Source: Bin22 sp965207275 | GTDB lineage: Bacteria > Chloroflexota > Dehalococcoidia > Lucifugimonadales > UBA3495 | Length of the DNA stretch: 64,000 bases | Assembly: GCA_965207275.1 (NCBI GenBank) | Contig: CBDBMH010000002.1 | Span: 2,914,001 to 2,978,000 of the forward strand | Direction: 5' to 3' | Shown: positions 56,262 through 64,000 of the stretch, in pieces | Position numbering within the stretch: position 1 is the stretch's first letter | How the letters are laid out: each line of letters starts with the position of its first letter | Notes under the pieces: model-generated | Told to the model about the DNA's origin: nothing | Databases searched by the model: none | The model's input: the letters and a program-made list of their open reading frames with translations, nothing else | Position numbers and translations under genes: made by a program

Positions 56262-56675
56262 GTGACCACAGAGACAAGGGCCTTTAATGCCGCTTCCTTT
56301 TTCGCCTACCTAAAGGAGGGACAGTTGATGGGGAGCCGGTGCCGGGCCTGCGGCAAGCTGTCGGCCGAGGCCCGCCCCATGTGCCAGGCATGCCACAGTC
56401 GGGACATGGAGTGGTTTGCGTTCAGCGGGCGTGGCCAACTGAGCGCCTTCACATGTATTTCCGTAGTGCCCAACGCCATGGGAGAAAAGGGGTTCGGGCG
56501 CAATAATCCCTACTGCTCCGGCATAGTTACCCTGGAAGAGGGTCCACGCATCAGCGCCTTAATTTTGGGCGTGGACGCTGCCAACCCACAGAACATAAGC
56601 ACCGGCATGGCCCTGGCGCTCCAGGTGGAGGACCAAGACCAAGAACGGCCCACGCTGGCCTTTGTCCCTGCATAG
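56262..56675 (+). CDS. Zn-ribbon and OB-fold (DUF35) protein
   Basis: This 137-residue protein has a rubredoxin-like zinc ribbon (SRCRACGKLSAEARPMCQAC) and an OB-fold (FSGRGQLSAFTCISVVP). DUF35 proteins bind acyl-CoA and hold thiolase-like or HMG-CoA-synthase-like partners in complex; ChsH2 with Ltp2 in sterol side-chain cleavage is an example. GTG at 56262, six bases after the thiolase stop. The pair should act together; the substrate is not known. Confidence 0.9.
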   Translation: MTTETRAFNAASFFAYLKEGQLMGSRCRACGKLSAEARPMCQACHSRDMEWFAFSGRGQLSAFTCISVVPNAMGEKGFGRNNPYCSGIVTLEEGPRISALILGVDAANPQNISTGMALALQVEDQDQERPTLAFVPA

Positions 56676-56756
56676 CATTCACATGGACGGGCAGGATGGG
56701 GTTGATCTGAAGTAAGACTTTAAAAGCTCACTTTCGCATATCCTGCCCGCAAACGT

Positions 56757-57188
56757 ATGATTTTACGAATGGTTGAGAAGAAGGCCAGGAAGAAGCGCAA
56801 CCGGGCCACTGCCCTCGTATTAAACGAGGGCAGGTTGTTGCTGGTGCGAGAGCGCGGCGCGAGGCACTGGAGCCTGCCCGGTGGCGGCATGAAGAAGGGC
56901 GAGGATGCGGTGACCGCCGCAATCAGGGAGTTGGAAGAAGAAACCAGGCTGGTCCCAACATGCGCCACCTACCTGTTCACTTACGAAAGCCCCAGCCAGC
57001 GCCACCACGTGTGCCGCCTGGAGGCTAAGGGCGATGTGGAGTTACTGAGGGAGGAGATTGGAGACCATCGTTGGTGGGATGGGGAGACGGAGTTGGCGAT
57101 TATACCGTCAGCGACGGATACAATAGGGCGGGCGAGGGAAGACGGGTCCCTGACGCATAGCTATAAGGACTCCAGGCCGGTTTCATAG
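56757..57188 (+). CDS. NUDIX hydrolase
   Basis: This 143-residue protein has a complete Nudix box, GGGMKKGEDAVTAAIRELEEET, matching G-x5-E-x7-R-E-x2-E-E. It hydrolyses nucleoside diphosphate-linked compounds; the precise substrate is unknown. The N-terminus is basic (EKKARKKRNRATALVLNEG). ATG at 56757. A terminator follows. Confidence 0.9.
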   Translation: MILRMVEKKARKKRNRATALVLNEGRLLLVRERGARHWSLPGGGMKKGEDAVTAAIRELEEETRLVPTCATYLFTYESPSQRHHVCRLEAKGDVELLREEIGDHRWWDGETELAIIPSATDTIGRAREDGSLTHSYKDSRPVS

Positions 57189-57209
57189 TTACTTTGGATA
57201 CCAAGAGGA

Positions 57210-57242
57210 AACGCCCGGTGGGAGCTTATTCCACCGGGCGTT
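57210..57242. terminator. Bidirectional terminator
   Basis: Perfect 12-bp stem AACGCCCGGTGG / CCACCGGGCGTT with a 9-base loop and T-rich tail, between the NUDIX and convergent VOC genes. Confidence 0.88.
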
Positions 57243-57278
57243 CTTGTTCGTGACCTGGTTGGCGCAGCGTCGTCGGTC

Positions 57279-57704
57279 TTAGTCGAGGCCGCGGGTGCCT
57301 ACCCAGCCTACCTGGGAGACGTCAATCATCTCACCGTTGGGACCCTCGTACTTGGTTTCCACGTTCTGGTGGCGGGGGCCGGTGTTGCCGGCATGGAGGG
57401 CCTCGTTGACGGACTTCATTTCCTCGGAACCGGCGGTCAAGAGGCGCGCCTCGATGTCCTCCAGGCTTTCAACCTCGAATCCAATGTGGTGTATGCCCTC
57501 CCAGTCCTTGCCACGCTCACCGGCAACGGCGTCGTTCTGGAAGTCGAGGATGGCCATGTTCACGTTACCGTCGCTGAGCATAAAGCCTATGGCATTGCCG
57601 CTGTCCAGCTTGGCTACCTGGCGCAGGCCGAAAACCTCCGAGTAAAACTTGGCAGTCTTCTCTGCATCGTTGGTGGCAATGGCGATGTGTTTAATCTGGG
57701 CCAT
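57279..57704 (-). CDS. VOC-family glyoxalase-like protein
   Basis: This 141-residue protein is a vicinal oxygen chelate fold with metal-ligand candidates His6 or nearby (AQIKHIAIATND), IHHIGFEVESLED and the acid in NGEMIDVS. The N-terminal KTAKFYSEVFGLRQV is typical of lactoylglutathione lyase-like and methylmalonyl-CoA epimerase-like proteins. ATG at 57704 after AGGACTGAA. The substrate is unknown. Confidence 0.88.
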   Translation of the reverse strand: MAQIKHIAIATNDAEKTAKFYSEVFGLRQVAKLDSGNAIGFMLSDGNVNMAILDFQNDAVAGERGKDWEGIHHIGFEVESLEDIEARLLTAGSEEMKSVNEALHAGNTGPRHQNVETKYEGPNGEMIDVSQVGWVGTRGLD

Positions 57705-57974
57705 TTCAGTCCTCCCATTATTCGTATCGGTTGGTATGGATCAAGATAACACTTTTGGCGTTGGGCCGCTACCCTGGGGGTTGTGGCCCATTGCGGTACA
57801 GTCGGTTACTGGACGGCGATCCGCACCCACCAGGGCCGCTTCTGTCACGCCTTGCTCATTGTCCCACGGTCTATACCAATAGCCGGATGTCCCGTGTTAG
57901 AATGGCTCTAATCTTGGAGCGAGACGTTGCTGCATGCCGTCGGTTGGCGGAAGCAACGCCAGGGAGGACGACGC

Positions 57975-59153
57975 ATGGCAGTCAATGGCAACGGCAAGAC
58001 CCCGCGTTTGAAGTTTGGCGTCTTTATGGCCCCTTTCCACCGGGTAGGTGAGAACCCCACCCTGGCCCTGGAGCGGGACCTCGAGTTGCTCCAATGGCTG
58101 GACCTCCTGGGCTTTGACGAAGCCTACATCGGGGAGCACCACTCGGCCGGCTGGGAAACCATTGCCTCGCCAGAGGTGTTCATTGCCACTGCCGCCGAGC
58201 GCACGCGCAACATTCGGCTGGGAACCGGGGTTATCAGCCTGCCCTACCACCATCCGTTGATGGTGGCCAACCGAATGGTGTTGTTGGACCACCTGACCCG
58301 GGGCCGGGTAATCCTGGGCGTTGGACCCGGGGCCCTGGCTTCGGACGCCCTGATGCTGGGCATCGAACCGGCACGTCAGCGGGAAATGATGGACGAGTCC
58401 CTGGGCATCATTCTGCGCTTGTTCACCGAAACGGACCCCATCACCTACAAGAGCGACTGGTTCGAACTGAACGAGGCTGTCCTGCAACTACGTCCCTATC
58501 AGCAGCCCCACCTGCCGGTGGCAGTGGCTTCGGTCCAGTCCCCGGCGGGAGTTACCGTGGCCGGCAAGCACGGCGCAGCGGTGCTGTCCATGAGCATTCC
58601 CCGGGACACGGTGCGGTCCACCAGCTTGAAGGAACTGTGGTCCATCGCCGAGGATTCCGCGGCGGAGCACGGCAAGGAGGTCCACCGGGAGGACTGGGGG
58701 CTGGTGGTAGGCCTGCACCTGGCGGAGAGCAAGAAGGAAGCCATTGAGGACATACGTGTGGGCGGAGGTCGCCTGGTTACCGAGTACTTCGGCCGTACCC
58801 TGGGCAACGAGGTTCCGGACGTACCCCAAGACCAGATAGTGGACTTCATGATTGAGCACAATCAGTGGATTGTTGGTACTCCCGACGACTGCATTGCCGG
58901 CATTGAGCGGCTGCAGGAAATCAGCGGCGGATTCGGCAGCTTCATGATTCGGGTGGAGGACTGGGCCCCGCGCGAGAAGATCCTGCACAGCTACGAACTG
59001 CTGGCCCGCTACGTGATGCCCCACTTCCAGGGCAGCCTGGTTGGCATCCAAACCTCCAACCGCTGGGCGCAGGACCGTAGGGAAGCGCTGCAGGCTAACC
59101 GGATTACCGGGCTGCAGCGGGCCACCGACTCCTATTACGCCAACCGGGAATAA
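57975..59153 (+). CDS. Luciferase-like flavin monooxygenase
   Basis: This 392-residue LLM-class TIM barrel has LKFGVFMAPFHRVGENP, LLGFDEAYIGEHHSAGWE, LGTGVISLPYHHPLMVANRMVLLD, RGRVILGVGPGAL and VGTPDDCIAGIERL. The motif order matches the limonene-monooxygenase or LimB-like group of flavin monooxygenases. ATG at 57975 follows GGGAGGACGACGC; the frame is open further. It is 28 bp before pyruvate kinase, possibly co-transcribed by accident of packing. Confidence 0.88.
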   Translation: MAVNGNGKTPRLKFGVFMAPFHRVGENPTLALERDLELLQWLDLLGFDEAYIGEHHSAGWETIASPEVFIATAAERTRNIRLGTGVISLPYHHPLMVANRMVLLDHLTRGRVILGVGPGALASDALMLGIEPARQREMMDESLGIILRLFTETDPITYKSDWFELNEAVLQLRPYQQPHLPVAVASVQSPAGVTVAGKHGAAVLSMSIPRDTVRSTSLKELWSIAEDSAAEHGKEVHREDWGLVVGLHLAESKKEAIEDIRVGGGRLVTEYFGRTLGNEVPDVPQDQIVDFMIEHNQWIVGTPDDCIAGIERLQEISGGFGSFMIRVEDWAPREKILHSYELLARYVMPHFQGSLVGIQTSNRWAQDRREALQANRITGLQRATDSYYANRE

Positions 59154-59181
59154 TCGCAGCCGGGCCTTTGGGGGAGCCGCC

Positions 59182-60621
59182 ATGAGAAAGACGAAGATCA
59201 TTGCCACCATCGGCCCGGTTTCGCGGGACCCTGAAACGCTGGAACAATTGATCCTGGCCGGTATGGACTGCGCCAGGCTCAATTTCTCCCACGGCACCTT
59301 CGCCGAACACGAAGAGGTCATCCACAACGTCCGCCATCTGTCGGAGAAACACGGGCGTCCCGTCAGCATTCTGCAGGACCTGGGGGGCGTCAAGCTGCGC
59401 CTGGGCCAGATGGCCGACGGCTTGAACCTTAACTTCGGTGACGAGTATCTGGTAACGGCGGACGAGTCCTCCAGCGACCCCACGATAATTCCTTTCCCCG
59501 AACCCGGCGTACTGCGGAGCCTGCAGGAAGGCAACGTAGTGTTTATCTCGGACGGCATCGTGTGCTTGGAGGTGCTGGAGACCGACGGCTCACAGGTACG
59601 GACGCGGGTACGGAACGGGGGCACCATCTCTTCCTACAAAGGCGTCAACCTGCCTGGCGTTACCATTGACATGCCGGTGCTGACCGATGACGACAAGGCC
59701 GCCCTGCGCTTTGGCGTTGAACAGAATGTGGACTGGGTGGCCGTTTCCTTCGTGCGCACGGGGAAGGACGTTCGCGAGGCGAGAGAGTTTCTGCAAGGTA
59801 TCGGCAGCCAGGCCCCGATAATGGCCAAGCTGGAGCGGAGCGAAGGAATCGACAACCTGGACGAAATTCTGCGGGAAGTGGACGGCGTTATGGTGGCCAG
59901 GGGCGACCTGGGGGTGGAGATTCCCATGGAGCGGGTGCCCCTGGTGCAGAAGGAGATTGTAAGCAAGGCCAACGAGGCTGCCAAGTCGTCGTGTATTGCC
60001 ACTCAGATGCTGCGGTCCATGGTGGTATCGCCCACGCCCACTAGGGCTGAGGTCTCCGACATCAGCAATGCGGTGCTGGACGGCTGCGATTCCATCCTGC
60101 TTTCGGACGAAATCGCGGTGGGGGCCTACCCGGTGGAAGCGGTGAGGGTAGCGGACATCACCATCCGGGAGGCGGAGAAGATATATCCCTACTACAAGGA
60201 CTTCCGCTCGCGGGACAGGACCCAGGCCATTGCCGCGGGGGCCAGCCGGCTGGCGCGGGAGTTGAACTCCAAGCCCATCGTAATTACCAGCACCGGTAGG
60301 GCAGCCAACGAGGTGTCCCGCTACCGGCCCGAGGGTGACATTATCGTCTTCGCCCACGACGAGGCCACCCTTCGGCGGTTGAGCCTGGGCTGGGGCCTGC
60401 AGCCCAGCGGCGTGATACCGCCGGAGCAGGATATTTCCCGGCTGGTGGCGATGCTGATTCGGGGAGCCCTGGACACAGGGCTGGTCAACGAGCTGGACGT
60501 AGTAACCATCGTCCACGGCAACCTCACCGGGGTATCCGGAACGACGAACACCATCCAGGTGCTGGATGTGGGCGAGTATTTGTCCAGGTACGCAGAGTTA
60601 GTTGAGGCGGCGGGGGTTTAG
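59182..60621 (+). CDS. pyk: Pyruvate kinase
   Basis: This 479-residue glycolytic enzyme makes pyruvate and ATP from PEP and ADP. The family order is kept: TKIIATIGPVSRDPETLEQL, MDCARLNFSHG, MAKLERSEGIDNL with the catalytic Lys, GVMVARGDLGVEIPMERVP, and ATQMLRSMVVSPTPTRAEVSDISNAVLDG. Some consensus residues differ: DTKGPEIR is DLGGVKLR and the MLSGETA block is LLSDEIA. ATG at 59182 follows GGGGGAG. The C-terminal regulatory domain is present. Confidence 0.92.
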   Translation: MRKTKIIATIGPVSRDPETLEQLILAGMDCARLNFSHGTFAEHEEVIHNVRHLSEKHGRPVSILQDLGGVKLRLGQMADGLNLNFGDEYLVTADESSSDPTIIPFPEPGVLRSLQEGNVVFISDGIVCLEVLETDGSQVRTRVRNGGTISSYKGVNLPGVTIDMPVLTDDDKAALRFGVEQNVDWVAVSFVRTGKDVREAREFLQGIGSQAPIMAKLERSEGIDNLDEILREVDGVMVARGDLGVEIPMERVPLVQKEIVSKANEAAKSSCIATQMLRSMVVSPTPTRAEVSDISNAVLDGCDSILLSDEIAVGAYPVEAVRVADITIREAEKIYPYYKDFRSRDRTQAIAAGASRLARELNSKPIVITSTGRAANEVSRYRPEGDIIVFAHDEATLRRLSLGWGLQPSGVIPPEQDISRLVAMLIRGALDTGLVNELDVVTIVHGNLTGVSGTTNTIQVLDVGEYLSRYAELVEAAGV

Positions 60622-60957
60622 TCCAGCCGTCTTTTACCAGAGTTCTTTGCCCACAGTCGGACCGAAGTCCCTTTCATCATGGCAGAAGTCCATCCGGACA
60701 GCTAATGAACGGGTTATACGTGTGGCGAGACTGTTGCCCCATGTCCTGATACGCGTTTGCCTGGAGCTTCATCTCCCACGTATAGAAAGCCCTATCTGCA
60801 TTAGCTCAGAAGAAGGCTTGGGTTAATTATGTGATTGAACTCATTGCAATAAATTTGAGGTGCAATTGCACCTTAATGGCAGAGGGGGCGCCCAAACCGG
60901 CGCCCCTTCTACATTCAACCCTTCGGTGCTAGATCCTGTCTAAACGGGGTTAGCCGA
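60622..60957. other. Intergenic region between convergent genes
   Basis: This stretch holds a perfect 16-bp palindrome AGGTGCAATTGCACCT (60858-60873) and a terminator at 60885. No gene or RNA is recognised in the first 230 bp. Confidence 0.55.
60885..60906. terminator. Terminator between pyk and gltD
   Basis: Stem GGGGCGCC / GGCGCCCC with a 6-base loop, then TTCT. Confidence 0.75.
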
Positions 60958-62412
<1,455 letters not shown>

Positions 62413-62690
62413 TTTGAGTTACTTCCAGTTTACTATTCTGCGATTGCTTTCCGGTTCGTGGTTTCCTTTGCCGGTGGACGCCTCTCAGATCAGGCAAGCA
62501 ACACATGCCAGGCCAACTCCCACCAAGCTACCAGGTCGCCGCAGGAAAGCGTATCTTCTTCAGTTGAGATTTGTGCTCATAGTAGGACAACTGCAACACT
62601 TTTTCGCCGCTTATTGTAGGTATGGTGGTGATAACAAACAATAACCAGGGGGTCTCGGCGAAGGTTAAGCTGCGCCGGATACGACGCGGG

Positions 62691-64000
62691 TTAGTCTGCG
62701 GAGGCCGCGGCCGGTTCGGCGGCCTGCCTGCGCTGTTCCAGCACCCGGCGGTAGTCGCGGGGCATTACCTTCCTGAACCGGGCGATGGAACCGTCCCAGT
62801 CGGCAAGGATCTCCTGGGCCGGCGTGCTCCCAGTGTACTCCAGGTGGTCTTCGATCAGCTGGCGGAGCACCGCGATATCTTCGGGATCGGAAAGATCTTC
62901 CAGGTCGGCCAGGCCATCGTTGAAGCGGATGGCGAAATCATCGCTGGGGTCGTAAACGAAGGCAATGCCGCCGCTCATACCGGCGGCGAAATTGCGACCG
63001 GTAGGACCAAGGATGACAGCTATGCCGCCGGTCATATACTCGCAGCCGTGATCGCCAATGCCCTCAATGACGGCCTGGACGCCGCTGTTACGGACGCAGA
63101 AACGCTCGCCGCCCATGCCTCGGATGAAGGCCTGACCTCCAGTGGCGCCGTAAAGGGCCACATTGCCGATAATGATGTTCTCTTCGGGAATGAAGTCGGA
63201 ACCGGCAGGCGGCACTACGACAATCCTGCCGCCGTTCATGCCCTTGCCCATGTAGTCATTGGTGTCACCAGCCAGGCGCATATCAACGCCCTTGGCCAGG
63301 AAAGCGCCAAAGCTCTGGCCAGCGGAGCCGGCCAGGTTGATCCTGATGGTTCCAGGAGGCAAACCTTCCTCACCGTAGTTCTTGGCCACTTTGCCGCTGA
63401 GCATCGCCCCGACGGTGCGGTTGGAGTTACGGATGGGCAGGTCAACTTCCACCGGCCGTCCGCGTTCTATGGCCGGAGAGGCCTGGGCAATCAACTGGTG
63501 GTCGAGGGCGAATTCCAGGCCGTGGTCCTGATCGTCACACTGGTAAATAGTAACCTCGTCGCAGCGCGGGTGGCGATACAGCAGCTTATCAAAGTCCAGA
63601 CCGCGGGCCTTCCACTGCTGGACATCGGTGTCGGCTTCCAGCATCTCCACGCGGCCAATCATTTCCTGGACAGTGCGGAAGCCAAGCTGGGCCATGATCT
63701 CCCGCAGTTCCTCGGCCACAAAGAAGAAGTAGTTGATGACGTATTCGGGCTTGCCGGCGAAGCGGGCCCTAAGTTCCGGGTCCTGGGTGGCAATGCCCAC
63801 GGAGCAGGTGTTCAGGTGGCACTTGCGCAGCATGATGCAGCCACTGACAATCAGGGGCGCGGTGGCGAAGCCGATTTCGTCGGCCCCTAACAGGAAAGCA
63901 ATAGCTGCGTCACGGCCGGTCTTGAGCTGGCCGTCGGTCTGCACCACAATGCGGCTGCGCAGGTCGTTGGCCACCAGGACCTGCTGGGTCTCGGCCAGGC
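62691..64000 (-). CDS. gltB: Glutamate synthase large subunit, C-terminal part (runs off window)
   Basis: This is the last 436 residues or so of GltB, which makes two glutamates from glutamine and 2-oxoglutarate. It has the end of the FMN-binding synthase domain (VQTDGQLKTGRDAAIAFLLGADEIGFAT, MLRKCHLNTCSVGIATQ with the [3Fe-4S] Cys) and the GXGXG beta-helix domain (NDYMGKGMNGGRIVV, GATGGQAFIRGMGGERF, GGIAVILGPTGRNFAAGMSGG). The gene continues beyond base 64000; the Met codon at 63974 is not the start. It should form the NADPH-GOGAT with gltD. Confidence 0.93.
   Translation of the reverse strand, partial: LAETQQVLVANDLRSRIVVQTDGQLKTGRDAAIAFLLGADEIGFATAPLIVSGCIMLRKCHLNTCSVGIATQDPELRARFAGKPEYVINYFFFVAEELREIMAQLGFRTVQEMIGRVEMLEADTDVQQWKARGLDFDKLLYRHPRCDEVTIYQCDDQDHGLEFALDHQLIAQASPAIERGRPVEVDLPIRNSNRTVGAMLSGKVAKNYGEEGLPPGTIRINLAGSAGQSFGAFLAKGVDMRLAGDTNDYMGKGMNGGRIVVVPPAGSDFIPEENIIIGNVALYGATGGQAFIRGMGGERFCVRNSGVQAVIEGIGDHGCEYMTGGIAVILGPTGRNFAAGMSGGIAFVYDPSDDFAIRFNDGLADLEDLSDPEDIAVLRQLIEDHLEYTGSTPAQEILADWDGSIARFRKVMPRDYRRVLEQRRQAAEPAAASAD

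Noticed and set aside
59041..59181. Longer pyruvate kinase start at 59041
   Set aside because: The extra 47 residues overlap the end of the monooxygenase gene in another frame; the family begins with MRKTKIIATIGP at 59182 with a good ribosome-binding site.
60858..60873. Perfect palindrome AGGTGCAATTGCACCT as a regulator site
   Set aside because: It lies downstream of pyk and between convergent genes, next to a terminator; a transcription-end role is more likely, though not proven.

Overview
The window is GC-rich (clearly above half G+C), densely packed bacterial chromosome. The best guess is a Chloroflexota member of the Dehalococcoidia/SAR202 type. This is an inference from gene content: four luciferase-like flavin monooxygenases, a Thr-Pro-rich lipoprotein of the kind common in Chloroflexota, a CoA-transferase and thiolase/DUF35 background, and an archaeal-type PEP carboxylase. 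There is no rRNA gene to settle it, and I recognised no tRNA gene.

Layout. 1-9 kb: a tungsten/molybdenum and formate redox cluster. It holds the C-terminal part of an aldehyde ferredoxin oxidoreductase, NuoE-like and NuoF-like diaphorase subunits, an SsuD-like flavin monooxygenase and a large Cys-type formate dehydrogenase alpha subunit, followed by a TIR-domain protein. 9-24 kb: mixed housekeeping and accessory genes (VOC protein, a selenocysteine peroxiredoxin-like gene, DUF559, flavin monooxygenase, an unrecognised two-gene unit, PEP carboxylase, hydrolase, a duplicated GEAR-repeat gene, aspartic protease, crotonase, HIT, LipB, DUF4328, lipoprotein). 25.8-27.7 kb: a CoxS-CoxM-CoxG operon with no large catalytic subunit. 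27.8-41.4 kb: CapA-like protein, UMF1 transporter, DCC protein, methyltransferase, SDR, IscA-like protein, flavin monooxygenase, CoA-transferase, a DUF4258/DUF2283 pair, alcohol dehydrogenase, a frameshifted PaREP1-like gene and a TTC38-like TPR protein. 41.8-47.5 kb: three head-to-tail copies of one 1892-bp IS1380-family element separated by 3 bp. 47.6-64 kb: CPA2 antiporter, a second selenocysteine candidate (BtuF-like), the thiL-tsaE-tsaB-ndk run, rsfS, thiolase + DUF35, NUDIX, VOC, flavin monooxygenase, pyruvate kinase and glutamate synthase (gltD, partial gltB).

The main discovery is a pair of probable selenoprotein genes that ordinary gene calling truncates. In a peroxiredoxin-like gene (10932-11429, minus) and in a BtuF-like cobalamin-binding gene (49673-50599, plus), an in-frame TGA sits exactly where the family carries a conserved Cys. 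In both, a perfect hairpin follows with an apical G 18 nt after the TGA and the shared core CGGCAG. The formate dehydrogenase, a classical selenoprotein, here uses Cys.

The second theme is small palindromic repeats. At least five interspersed families recur between genes. One has landed three times in frame inside the formate dehydrogenase gene, and another supplies the C-terminus of the CoxM-like protein.
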